Of a DNA stretch of 64,000 nucleotides, positions 9,860-22,700 are shown in pieces (position 1 is the stretch's first letter; the number at the start of each line of letters is the position of its first letter). Origin of the DNA: Anniella stebbinsi (Eukaryota > Chordata > Lepidosauria > Squamata > Anniellidae); assembly GCA_029215795.1 (NCBI GenBank), contig JARDYH010000001.1, forward strand, positions 400,743,154-400,807,153, written 5' to 3'. The position numbers were made by a program, and so were the translations under genes. The notes beneath the pieces are model-generated. The model worked only from the letters and a program-made list of their open reading frames with translations. It ran no database searches and was not told where the DNA came from.

Positions 9860-12622
9860 GAGGAGAGAATGACTATTAAACCGGGTCTGTGATGCAGATA
9901 TACTCTGAATGCTATGTAGGAGCAAATTGATAAATGCCTCTTAATCATCAACTTTATTTAGAAATGCAAACATCACTAATCATGCATACAAATTGACATT
10001 TGACATTTGTTAGTTGTCTTCTTTTCTGTTTGTTGCATAGGAAACTTGTCACAATATATAAATCTATGCAGTACAAAAACATTTTTGTTAAAAACACACC
10101 AAAAGGTTACAACAGAGCAAGTAGAGATCAACATATGGCTGTACAACTGCAATACTTCAATGTAGTGATTCATTTTTTAAAAAATCCCAAAAAGTGACCC
10201 ATGAAAGCATTGAGGTGCTGCTGAGAGGGAGAAATGATGAGTTCTCATCTTTCATCACAAAGTGGAGATGTGTATGTAAACATGTATAATATCCACATAC
10301 TTCCATTCATATACTTACACACAGAGAATATATATCTATATCACTCTATATATTTCTGCACAAGTAACTATACACAGTATACCAGTTATAGCATCAAGAG
10401 AAATAGGACTTCAGATTTTTACAACTTGCATTTGCCATGCAGAAACACCTCTCTGTGCCCTGTTGCCTCCATAACATTGCTGCCAGCTTTCAACCTGAAT
10501 TGTTTAGCATTCTCTAGAGAAGGTTTCTGGAGCATGAAGAAAAAGAAAAATATGTTCTCCACCCCCCACCCCCAAACACCATGTGAGTCTCTTGTTCCAG
10601 GCTGGAAGCGGGGGATCCCTGAATAGAAACACTCCTAGTTGATACTGCAACTTTTTGCAGGTCCCCACTTAAAATCTAAATGTTAACAGTGATGATAGAT
10701 ACCAATGGCCCATAGGAATGAGTGGATCTGTCAAGCTTGTTTTGCTCATGTTCTCATTCTTCCAATACTAAGTTGGTTCCATCCTGAATTCCATTCTGCA
10801 TTGGACTGCAATTTTATTTTAGTTCCAATAAAAATTGAATGTATTTGCATGTGAATTTATTAAAAAAAAACACATTTTACATGCATTCCCCCCCACCACA
10901 AATGTATGCATTTTTGGGTGCACATTTTCAACCATACACGTTTTCAATCATACACATATTTCATATTTTTCACTGACTATAGCATTTTTGTCCACATATA
11001 CTTTTTTTTGTATCCATATTTTTAAATGTCTGCATTTTTATGACTTTTTTTTTTAAAAAAATTAAAAATTGCAGACTGTATTGCCAACTTCGGAAATGTA
11101 TGGATTTTGACAGTAAACTGCATTCTGGTTCGTATTTAGGTTCGCGAAGTGCAAATTTGTTAAGTTCGCATTGAAATACAAACCAAACAAATTTCTCACC
11201 CTTCTGTACTGGAAGGAGGGGTGAAAAGGGGTAACAAATATTGAGAAGGCAATTGGAAAGTCAAGTCTATTAAGGAAATGAGAGCAAAATGTTTATCCCT
11301 AGACAAATAACAACTTGCCAGACCAATAACCATGTCCTACTTCCTTATCACATGGCCATATCCATGCAAGCTGCACACATTCCTAGGGATGCTGATGTGT
11401 GCGTGGTGCTGATGGTGATACACCCCTGTAATGTGGAAGTAGAGTGTATTTATTGATTGTTCTACATGTGAGGAGGAGGAGGAGGAGGAAGAAGAAGTGG
11501 AGGGGGACAGGTTACTATGAGTTGTCATTTCCTTTTATTGAGTGAAATATATAGACCAGCCCTAAGTAACAGAGGAATGTTCCAAATGCTTTACTTCATC
11601 AAGGTTCAATGTTTGTGGCTAAAGTTTTTGGCTGGGCTCATCGGTAGTTGTAATGAAATGAATACCCAGAGACTTGTTCCAAAGATCCCAATTCACCCAT
11701 CCCCTCAAGTGAGGGAGAAATAAGGATATGTTTCCATATATAATATTGTACTTGAATACATGGATGACAAATAGACACAGCTCATTTCTTTTCTTCCACC
11801 CTGCCTGGACTTTATTACCATCCCCAATGTACAGGAGGCTATTATACTGTACTCTGCCAGGCATCCTGGTACATACAACAGGTGCAAGGACACCAATTGC
11901 TCATCTGCACAACCCATTAAAGTAAATGAGAGCCACGCTTGTGAGAGCAATTTTTTGTTTCATTTAATTCAAAAGGGGCTGTTGATCCCATCAGACCGAT
12001 CAAGTGGTAACTCGTTTTCCTGACTGAACTCCTTGTGCAGCGGTTGCAAATTTGAATGTTCCCCCATTAAAAACAAACCACAGCCCAACACATAGAAAAA
12101 TAAAATTTCTGAGAGAAGGTTAAGCTGAACATTCCTGCTTGACATGTCAGTAACATCCAAACAGGAAAACTACCTTCACCCCACCTCCCCAGCCCCATTT
12201 GCACCCTGAAGTGGTACAGTCCAAGAAGAGCTTTATCACTTGGTTCTGCTGATAGTACATACTGACCTTGGGTGATAACCTGCATAGAAAATCCCAGTGG
12301 ATTGCTCCCATTTTTAATTTTCATTTCAAGTTCTACATGGGAGTAATAGCACACAAGGCAATCAGTGTGCCTGCTTAAACTAGCAAAATAAATGATTACG
12401 AGAAGTCAAGATTTATAGTTATATACAGAGTTTCTTTTCTTTATACTTCAACACATAAAGCTTGTTCCCAGGAAAATGCATAACTCACACGGATTTAACT
12501 TCTAGAACTCTTACCGCTATTGCCTAGATGAAACTAGGGGTGAACTAGAATTGCCTAAGTGGATGAGAGCCTCATGTGCCCATGCCGTGCAACCTGATTC
12601 TACACTTGAGGCTCAGCTTATA
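9860..12622. other. No gene; AT-rich old repeat and simple sequence
   Basis: 10690-11210 is AT-rich with words (TTCGCGAAGTGCAAATTTG, AAACCAAACAAATTTCTC) suggesting an old degenerate dispersed repeat. A GAG/GAA run lies at about 11467-11495. No exon is recognised. Confidence 0.4.
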
Positions 12623-12977
12623 GGCCTCCTCCACACGGGGCGTTTAATGAGCCTTGAAGGCTCATTATAAATTTTACCTACACACGAGCGGAGCGCAAAA
12701 CTGGCGTACAGGCGCGTTATCTCCCCGATAATGCGCATTTTCGAACGCGCGTTAAATAGCGACTTTTATTTTGCTCCGGCCGTTAAAGCGCATTTTCGCT
12801 GTGTGAACAAGCGATTATGCGCATTAACTACCTGGAAAGCGCTTTTTGGGCATCTTTTAATGCGCTTCGCCGCTTCCCGCCGCCTCCCGTGCAGAGGGAT
12901 TGTGAGTAAATGCGCCTCCGCGATAATGCGCATAATCGCGGAACCAGGCGCAAAGGCACATTCTTGTGGAGGGGGCC
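12623..12977 (+). mobile_element. MITE-A copy 3 (young), 355 bp
   Basis: Complete element with terminal inverted repeats GGCCTCCTCCACA / TGTGGAGGGGGCC and an exact 3-bp target duplication, ATA (12620-12622 and 12978-12980). It is 353/355 identical by eye to the reverse complement of 63451-63805. The interior is dominated by GCGCATTA/TAATGCGC variants and has no coding capacity. The GGCC ends and 3-bp duplication fit a PIF/Harbinger-like source, but the target is not the TWA usual for that group. Confidence 0.93.
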
Positions 12978-12980
12978 ATA

Positions 12981-15900
12981 TTCACAAAGCACTCAAATTG
13001 TTAAAAGTAATGAAGTTTTAAAGCCCACTTGGAAGGCTGCAGGGCTGGATGTTATTGTGAGATGTATACAGCAAAGGAGGCCATCTATTACAGTAAATGA
13101 GTGTAAAATGCAGAGATCCTGTTGAACATCTGTATGTGTTCAGTTATCAATATATATTGCCATACATCAATCAATCCCAGGACATAATTGTAAACTATCA
13201 ATTAATAACGGCAAGAGAAGAAGAGAGGGAAAACTAGATGGGAAAAGTGGAACCATCCAATAGCCAGAGCCCTCCTGTCTAGAATTGTTCTAGTTAGACT
13301 GTCAAGAGCCCCAGGTACTTAGTTAAACTGGGATACAAACCAACACATTAAGCACTAACATTTGCACAAACAAATAAGAGCTGATGGGAGAAGAGACACT
13401 GTGTGTTTTTGGCATTGTGAGGAGTGGGGGGGATGAATTAAGTTGTTGTTTTTATGAGAGGGAAGGTTTTAGAATAGCAATAATTCATCTGAATGCTCCA
13501 GAATACTTTTGATGCACTCGGAGGTCATGGCCCATCACATCCTTCCTCAACCCACGTTTCATGTGTATTCCGAGATCAGGTGACCCAGGAACTCATCATG
13601 CATCATAGATCTATCACAGCATTCAAATAAATGGTCATCAAATCTCCATAATCTTCCCATGAGTATGCCAACACAACCTCAAGTAGACATCAGAATACCA
13701 CGCTCAGTATGTTTGTGTTGTATTCATGATGACACAACCAACAACTGGCCCACATAAATAGTCAAGCAGGTGGCAACACTGTTCTCAGCCTGGACCACTT
13801 CAGACAACAGGTGTAGATTGGCTTGGCTGTTCGAATGCTCTCCCATGGAAAAACAACAACTCTTCCCAGCTCACAGAAGGCTAGGCTAGGCTTTCTCCCT
13901 GACATCTGGTTTATATATCCCGGGATTGTATTTTTGGGAGAGCGTTCAGTCATGCAAGTTCCCACCTGCACTCACAAATTGCACAATGCAGGAATAATTT
14001 TACTACCTGTATATAGGTATTGTGGCATCAGGAGCTGGCAACCTAGTGCAGCTGACAGGGCTCCAGAACCCGGGCAGAGCCCAAAGCTAATGTCTACCAT
14101 GGAGCCCTCTCAGGTTTTTTGTCTTTTTGGCCTGGTACTCCAAGCAGCATCTGGTGGCTGGAGAAGCAGTGCCCCCAACATAACATAGTTCTGGGGCACT
14201 GCAGAAAATTTTAAGGGTGTTCAAACTTAGCATCTCAACAGCCAGGTAAGACCACCAGAGCTCACTGACAGAGGAAGGTATCCTTACCAAAGGATCCCTC
14301 AAGTCCAGAGCTGGCTTTGACCATCTCTGCCATTTGTGGAGACTGCCTCTAATATAGGTCTTCTTCAGATCAGTGGTGCAGGAAAGCAACTGGGCCAGAT
14401 TACTGTTCATACAGCTCAGCATAGGCAGTAATGGAGCTCAGTTATTTTAGACCCTGGATTTAATGGTCTTATGGAGCAGGGTCTTTCGATGGCCGTGTGT
14501 ATTACTTCCGCTGTGAAGCACACGGCTAACATTTATCTTCTCTCCCCACCCTACCAAGTGCTTCTACATTCCTGATCTGTTTGAGGGGAGAACCAGTTTG
14601 CCCAACCCTGATAAAAAAAGATAGAACTCTACGAATGTGCAGTGTCACATTCTAAACTTGTTTAAATCATGGTACTATCATGACTACAGAAATAAAATGG
14701 AGTTTGCGTCTGCTGCCCTGACGCTAAACACATTTATGTGGGAATAAGCACAATTTCCACATAAGGATAATATATATTTGAAGAAAAGGATAATAAAATG
14801 AACATCTGTACATGTTATGTACATGCCTGGTTGGCTAGCCCTGACTATAAAATCTCTTTTAAAAATAAGAAGGATACGGCACCAAGCAGCGTCAACTCTG
14901 GTGGTGTGTCCCAATGCTGATGCCGTGACCTCCATCACCTGTCACGCTCTGGATATTAATTGAGGGGACCACTGAGCAGAGGTGAGCCTCAACAGCTACT
15001 GTTACTTGGATTCAAATGAATACTGTGGTGGGAATCGGATGTAGTGATTATTCCTGGAACTGCTCTGAGCATCACCCTGCATTTTTAAAGCATCCCATGG
15101 TGGGTCCACCGTCTTCTAATTTTTGACTGAATGTTTCTGTTCCAAGCACATGCACACCTGGAACCATTGTGAAATCTCTGTGGAGAAGTCTCCACATTGT
15201 TTATTGGGCTTACCGTTTATTGGACCTTACAGATGTGCCTTTACCTCCTGCTATATGGGTGGTATAGTAAAATGAAAATATACACGTTTAAGCGCGGATG
15301 GGAATCCATGCAGGATGGAACAACCTGACAATGACAATCTCCTGACTGAATGCAGTAATGGACTCATCCCACAGGTCGGCTGCTCATCAGCACATACCAC
15401 TCACCCACAGTGTGTGTTAGATCAAGTGGTTATGTTCACTGGCCATGTGCTCAGTTCACAACAGAGATTGCAGATGTGCTCAAGAGCAGACAGAGCCAAA
15501 GAAGCATGAAACTGAAAACCCCTGGAGATTAATGCTTTATAATTTTTTGCTTGACAACTTTTCAGGTAACTGCTACATAGAATCAAATAGTTTAACATAA
15601 AAAGAAGAAAAAACACCAGAGGAAAATGCATCTGCTCATATCTTGCTTCATTTAAAAATCTAAAGCAGAATTTGCTTCAAATTGGATGCAGTTTACCCTA
15701 ATAAACAAAGAGTTCCCAGCAAGGCTAAAATGAGGTTTTTGTGTCCTCTCTGTCATTAGACAGGAGTCTGTTATTAGCAAACCCTGAGTGTTTTGATTAT
15801 GTTTACTATGATTTCTGAAATTGTAAACAACGGAAGTTGGTTTGTTTGTTTTTTTAAATCTTAGAGGAACGTCAGAAGCATTGTTCATATTTCCTCCAAA

Positions 15901-16044
15901 TCCTAAGTTATTGATGTCCCAAATGAATAAATATATACTGCTTTCCCTTTTGTTTCCTATCTGGGGCCACAATCCTGATGTATATGTACTTGTATGTTAT
16001 ATTGAGATTAATGAGACCATAAGCAGGTTTATGGGAGCGGCAAT
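12981..16044. other. Mostly unique sequence downstream of KLF13
   Basis: No gene or confident repeat was recognised. The distal KLF13 3' UTR could extend into this interval if polyadenylation signals near 15.2 kb are used. Confidence 0.4.
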
Positions 16045-16195
16045 GCCTATGAAAGAGGGACCAGTGGTAGAGTGCATGCTTTGCACGGTCAAGGGTGCCA
16101 GGAAGTAAGGGTGGAAAATACCTTGGAGAGCCATTGCCTGTCAGAATAGACAGTACTCTCTAGAGGGACCCATGGGGTCCCCCAGTATAAGGTAA
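16045..16195 (+). mobile_element. tRNA-Ala-derived SINE, degenerate
   Basis: The head AGTGGTAGAGTGCATGCTTT matches the D-arm and anticodon region of tRNA-Ala. The body has CCTTGGAGAGCCATTGCCTG and a tail of AGTATAAGG type, as in a common squamate SINE. The B-box region is decayed, so it is not a working tRNA gene. Confidence 0.7.
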
Positions 16196-17541
16196 CATCA
16201 TTTAAGCAATCCAACTCTGATAAATCAAGCACGGCTTGGGATACCCCATAGGCAATTATTTTGAACTTACACCATCATTAACTCTTTGGCATAACTCTTA
16301 GTTCATGAATGGCATCTCTCTTGAACCACATGCAGCTTCATTATATGCACCCCTAAAATATAGTCACTTCAGCAACTGCTGCAGTTGCTTGTGCACTTGG
16401 GCTAGCCCTTATTTGGAGAGAAGCTTCTAAGGCATAGTACCATTCATTATTGCAATTTCAAACTGCTCATGAAAAGGAAGAGAAATATGGTTCCCTTGGA
16501 GATATAACAATGTCCTCTTAAGTAACTTCATAACAGAAGGTAATGTGGATAGATTAGATTTTACTGCCCTTTATATCCCACCTATTGTGTAAATACCAGC
16601 TCTTATCTAATTGATCCCCAATGCTACCTATGTTCCAAGCGAGAATTTCTCTTTATGGGCAATTAATATTCCTTCTTAGTTGTTCTGATTCTTCTCAATA
16701 CTACAACTGATACCTACTTTCATCCTTGTCTACCAAAATGATTTGGACCTGAATTTCTATTATCTGAGTAGCCTCACATGGCCAATCTCATTGAATGCTG
16801 TCTGGGATATTAGTGCCTCACCTCTGGAAAACGAATGCATTGCCTTTTCCCGAACCTCTAGATGTGTGGCAACTCATTCCACAAAATGAACAAGACGTTG
16901 CCCACCTGTGACGGTAGCCAAATTGGTGTGTTGTCCCTGCATATGGTTGTGAATCCACATCCGAGACGCTTTGCTGAGCCCAAAGGTGAGCTTTGAAACC
17001 AATGCCCATAAAATACTGGAATATCTAGATTTTGACCTGTGTTTATATAATAGGTGGCAGTGCAGTGGAAAGAATGCCCGATACATAGAGCAATATTTGC
17101 ATGTACCTAGAAACTACTTCTTAAAATTGATAACATATTATTTTCCTCTGACAATTAATATACAGTACATTTTTTGTTTTGTTTTTAAACCATCTGGCAA
17201 AACGGAATTATTGCAAAGCAGGAAGGAAGATCTTGGTTAAGACACTTTTGGAATGTAGAGAGGATTTACACCTATTGTAAACAGCTGTTTGGGTTTTGGA
17301 GTTTGTTTTACTATGCTACAATTGACTGCATTTATATTTACAGTATTGTAAAAAAAAAAAAACAGGAAAAAAGAAAAGAAAGGGAACATGATCACAGAAA
17401 AAAGCACCTGAATGTTGAATATACGGCATCGGAACCTGCCAACAATAACAAGGTCTTTTTAAAAAGTTCCCAACATTCTTGTTGGCTTTTTTTTTCCAAT
17501 TTGGAAAGCACAGACCAAATTCTGGTTAAAGCACCTCTGTA

Positions 17542-19018
17542 TTTATTGGGCCTGATCCAGCTGTATGTGCATAACAACTGGTGGCCCTGGATGTAGATGC
17601 ACATCAAAAGGTGCTTCCAGCCAGTTAAGTGAAGCCCAAAGTTTCATCAAGATGCACTTCTACACCAGTAATGCACACGGGAGTCTACTTATGCACACAA
17701 ATCTCTCTTGCTGAGTTGAGTTGTTTGTTTTTGAAATGGTCAGAAATCCTTTTTTTTACAATAGGATGTAACCAGAGTGGCCAGTCACACTGTGGATAAG
17801 GGCGATCCTCTTGTGGATCAAAGCCTAGAGATGTGAGGTGAGATCTATAGAAGGATGAGTGCTCCATTGTGGTAGTCAAGAAAATGGGAAGCCTTGTCTG
17901 AGGAGCCCTTGACTTTGTGATTGTGGGAGGAGGATCTATATCTCTTTCTGTGTGTGTGTGTCCAGTCAGACCATACACAATGCTAGGGCTGTAGGAGAAA
18001 CCGGAAGTACTGTTGAGCTAAAACACTATGTTTGTAACACTTTCTAGATGCAGGTTTTGTTTTTGTTTTGCTTTCCAAGTAAGTGAGCATTTTACTACTT
18101 CTTGGTTTCATCTTATTACTTACTGACCAGAGAGCTACAATGCAGTATTGTTTGAAAGAGTTGTGGAACCTGGATTCTTTACAGCAATAAGTACCTTGAT
18201 AAAGTTTTGATGAATTTGGATACACAGTTTCCCCAGGTTTAGGAAAAGAAATGTTCAAGTTGATACAGTCCACGTGACTATTTTTGTTAGTCACATAATA
18301 GACGAACAGTGCAGAGGCTCAGGGACATGGGGGCACGAACCTCCAGGAGGTTCTCCTGCGCATGCCTCATTAAGTTCCATAGGTCTTCCACAGGAAACTT
18401 CCCTGCAGGACTCTAAGTTGTAATGCCTCAAAAGCAGGATCCTCCCATTTGTACTTAAATAAATTGTTCCCCAGTGTAAATACATTTACCTATATTTAGA
18501 AAATGTGATTAAGGCATCTAGCTCATTGCTGTTTTCATTTTTTTTAAAAAAAATCCCACCACACCCCCAAAACGAGAAAAAAAAAGTATTGAATATCGTA
18601 GACAAACTTTTTGCAGCAGGAAACTGGTGGTGATACAATCATCTCAGTGTGAAGTGACATGAAGAATAAGGAGAAAAATAGTAGAGGGGCATGCCATATA
18701 CGGTCCAGTTCCCCCAAGTGTATCTATACCAACTGTGAAACCAAACCCATCGGAGCACAAAATCCAGCATTGGTTTCCTCCTCGGTGTGTGAAAGAACTC
18801 AACACCACTGTTTTGAGTGCAAATGTGTTTACCAAGCGAGGCTCCAGGAGGGTGTGTCTTCATTGTACTTACTGTGTTATATAAATACAAATCCCTGAGA
18901 AAGATGGGAGGAGCCGGGGGGGAGGGGGATATCAACCTGGTTGAATTAGCTGTAGAGGCATTCCTGTTTTGCAATCTCTTTCTACAAAATTCGCTTTGTC
19001 ACCTGAGCAATTGTCTTT

Positions 19019-19054
<36 letters not shown>

Positions 19055-19374
19055 AAAACTACTAACAGGAACATCTTCTTAAGGCTTTGAAGAAACGAAC
19101 AACAGAAAATCCTGACCAGGAATAATTTCCTGGCAAGGACACAGATACGAGGCCCTTCGGTGTAGGAGCTTAGTTCTGCTGTGCCAAATATTTTCTGCTG
19201 TGAGGTGGCAGTGAGAGAAGACTACATGTTTTGTTTTTTTGTTGGGTTTTTAAAAAAAGGAAGCAAAAGTATTTGTTTAAAAACGCGAAGCAAAGTATGC
19301 AATGCAAAAAATAAAACTCCAAAGATATATAAAAATCTGCAAGAGCAAAGTGCTGACATCCAGTGCAGGCAGGT
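17542..19374 (-). other. KLF13: Probable KLF13 3' UTR (end not fixed)
   Basis: Sequence directly after the KLF13 stop codon. KLF13 mRNAs in other vertebrates have kilobase-scale 3' UTRs. The first AATAAA on the minus strand that I can find is at 17547-17542, giving a 3' UTR of about 1.8 kb. Later signals could equally be used, for example near 15.2 kb. The interval is largely free of recognisable transposons and is AT-rich, with a run of TA dinucleotides at 19021-19052. The start is certain; the end is a guess. Confidence 0.4.
19021..19052. repeat. (TA)n microsatellite in probable KLF13 3' UTR
   Basis: A nearly perfect run of TA dinucleotides of about 30 bp, about 320 bp after the KLF13 stop codon. 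Confidence 0.95.
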
Positions 19375-19667
19375 CTAAGGGGAGCTTGCGGGACTGATGG
19401 TTGGGCTGGAAGCATCTGAACGGCTGTAGTCACTCACGGATCCTGTCCGGGAGCTGCTCCCGCTCCTCCTCTTAAGCATGCTTGGGTGGAAGTTGGCATG
19501 CCGGCGGGCATGCTTCGTCAGGTGGTCGCTGCGCATGAAGCGCTTCTCACAGAGAGGGCAGCCAAACTTTTTCTCCCCAGTATGGGTGCGGAAATGCCGC
19601 GCCAACTCGTCAGAACGGGCAAACTTCTTGTTGCATTCTTCCCAACGGCATTCGAAAGGCCTCTCGC
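19375..19667 (-). CDS. KLF13: Kruppel-like factor 13, coding exon 2 (zinc fingers 2-3 and C-terminus)
   Basis: This exon completes KLF13. A pyrimidine-rich tract and AG at 19669-19668 (reads CTCTCAACACAG) precede GC-GAG-AGG, which joins to exon 1 as ACA-GGC-GAG-AGG, giving the standard TGERP finger linker. It encodes residues 182-278. Zinc finger 2 has C188, C193, H206 and H210, with helix residues RSDELAR. Zinc finger 3 has C218, C221, H234 and H238, with RSDHLTK. This is the invariant KLF DNA-recognition pattern. The serine-rich tail ending [19 protein letters not shown] is diagnostic of KLF13 rather than KLF9, 14 or 16. The stop codon is TAG at 19377-19375. The total of 278 residues compares with 288 in human KLF13. 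No frameshift or missing zinc ligand is seen, so the gene looks functional. Confidence 0.97.
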
Positions 19668-19719
19668 CTGTGTTGAGAGAGACAGAGAAAGAGAGGGCAT
19701 AAGAACGAGAGGGCCTCAT

Positions 19720-22700
19720 TTGTTATATTATTTTTTATTAAAATATTTTTTACCCTGCCTCTCAAGTCAAAGATGCTAGGAGCAGCTCACAACATGTTTA
19801 AACAAACTTTTTAAAAAAAATAAAATAAAATTTAAAACGAATAAAACCATCTATAACAGCAAATGAAGAAATCTATCTCTGTGTTAGTAGCATAGCACCA
19901 AGGCCATGAAATCTAGGCACATGAAACTTGCCATGCGTACTAAGGGGACCTAAGGGCTGTGCATCTCAGGGCTAATTTGTTGATTAAACACTTTAATTTT
20001 AATTATTTTTAATGTGTCTGTGTGGTTGAAGCCTGCAATAACATCTTCAGTCACTGGGGGCAGACTTTTCTAACTAGCGCATGGCTCTGCAGTCATTTTC
20101 TGTAAAATTATATATATAGGGGGGCGGAGGGTGTTGATAGAACTATGTCAGGTCCTAAAAAAGACAATTTGGGACCCAGATTAGTCCACTCCACCCCCAC
20201 CCACCCTGTTTATACTGGTCTGTTGTTGCCGGAAACAATAACAACAACAGAATACATCCAATAGAGGTGAGTTCCGCAGGTGAATAAGGTGTTGACTTTT
20301 AAAATACAAACATGATTTGCATGAAAACCACAAACCTGTTTTGTGTTACTTAGACCGGATGCTATTTAGATCAGATATTATCTGATGGGTCATAAAACTA
20401 CTCCATATCTTTGCTTCCAAGCCGCATGTTCCTTCATTGCTTTCCCTCGCCTTCCATTGTTTAGCCAAATTGCCTGTTTCTATAGAGCTTCTAATTGCAT
20501 GGGAGAAGAAATAATAAAAGCCATGCATGCATTTGTGACCAGTTCCGTGGGTTTTGACAGGGAGATGAATGAGGAGGCATGATGAAATTGTCAGCCCCTT
20601 TTGCCCCTTGAATTATATCAGACGGGCTCCTCTTAATATAACAAGCACTCTACACTTTTAATCAAATCAAACCGCAGAAACTGGAGGTACAGTGCCAAGA
20701 CTTAATAATACTTAATGCATGAGGGAAGAATATTGGTTGAGTTGCAAGTGATTTCTCCTACTGGTAAGAGGAATAGATAAATAGCCAGTCTATTAATGAG
20801 GCCAGCTTGGCTACTCCTACTTAGCCAGAGAGCTCACACTTCCTTTTTTCATCCATCAAAGAAATGTGAAGTGTTGCATTCAGTAAGGAAGAATGTTTGA
20901 ATTGACTATTTCTTCCAAGGGGGCAAAAGCTCTTGCCACAACTCCTAGAACCAAGTACCACCACCACCAACTTCCCCCTTTGGGTTAAGAGCTATTGCAA
21001 GAACTTCCTGCAATATTATAATCAGTTCCAACGTGTGACAATCTCTAGGCATGTTGTCAGAGCATTTTCAGGGTTAGTTTTGGCATTGGCCATCAGTAGA
21101 GTAAATGAAAGAACTACAATAGGGCTTTTGGGTTTTAATGCCTTCATCAAGATCAACTAAAATGTCACAGAATGGTGAGCAAACCTTTTGAGTTTCCCCA
21201 GTATTCTTGTTCAGGCTGGACATTAAGCAAAACAATAGGGAGATTGGAGAGGAAAACCTAGGCAGGATGAAAGATCCTAAACCTTTATAGGTATTTGGTA
21301 ATAAAGGCATGACTGTAATTTTGGATTTTCTAATAGACCAACGTGGCTACCTATGATTTCCGTTTGTAGGATGCAAGCATAAAATTCATCCTCTTTTCTC
21401 CTTCACAAGATTCGTGTGAAATAGCCTTTATTAAAGGATGGTCAAAGCCTCCCAAAGTTCATTTCAGGTGGTTACTTGATCCTTCCATCAAATCACTGCT
21501 CTTTCAGACGCTCACCTTCTGCTGTGGAGGGGGTGGGAATGAGACTGATTTACGTTCTCCTGTGACCCTGTGCAGAATGCAAAGTGTCCTTCATTTTGCT
21601 TCTCCCCTGTGTGCAATGTGCATGTGATATGGTGATGGATATCCTTGAACTTTTCCATTAGTTCAAGCTACCAAGTGCAAGAGTGTTAAGGGAGCTCTGA
21701 GTTTTCTCTCTCAGCTGGACCAAAGGCTCGTGGGAGCTTCTGACCATGTTATCAACAGTGCTAAGTATCAGCTTAGAATGCGTTTTCATAGCAACCATGA
21801 TAAGCAAATGGTGTTATCAAGGTGGACATGATTTCTAATACCAGGATTGTAATTTGGGGTGGAGAAAAATGCTAACGTTTGCTTTTCGCGAAACAAAAAT
21901 TGAATTACGTTAATTTTTATTTATTTCCAACATTTTTGATGATGGATGCTCTTGAATACAGAGTGGGGAGTGGAGAGCTTTGGAGGAAAATAGATACTTA
22001 ACATTAAAATGGCCTTAATATTAATCAATGAGACTTAAAGGTTAATTTTAAAAAGACCAGAAATTGGGTTCCTCAAAATATATATTTTTAATATCAAATG
22101 TTTAAGCTTTTTGAAATTCATGAAAATAAATAAATAATCAAATCCTGAATGTTCCGACAGTTTTGTACAATCTTGTTTCGGTTCTTATTTAATTCAGTGG
22201 CTATGGTTAAACATCAAAATTATATGTGAACCTGAATGAGTTCTGGTTTTTTTCTATTGGGAATTGCTCTGTAGCTTTGGAGTGGAAGATCGCTTCACGC
22301 TTTCCTCCACTTTTGGGAATCTCCTACCTCCCAGCAGGCACCCCTCGTCAAAGGAAGCAGGGAGAAATGGCTTCCATTTGGGGCTCTTGGCAATGCCTCC
22401 AGCCTGTTTGCTGATGGTCTTGTCCCTACTCTGACATCTCCCTAAATAAGTCCTGGCCAGTTTGCCCATTCCCAGCCTATTTGCGTCTGGTTGTCCCCCT
22501 ATCCAGTTAATGTCACTCACGTCTCGGTGTCCTCACACCTGGACAAAAGGCCTCAAGAAACAAGTGGCTGCTGTCTGTCTCCTTGGTCAGCTGCTCATTC
22601 CTACCATTGCATTTACCTTTCGACATAAGTTTTAATGCATCACCTCCTGCTATTAACGCCTCCCCTGCAGTAGTGTTCTGACATATTGTGTAAAAAGCCC

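Noticed and set aside
19478..19779. Plus-strand open frames opposite KLF13 exon 2.
   Set aside because: They are antisense shadows of the zinc-finger coding sequence with no supporting signals.
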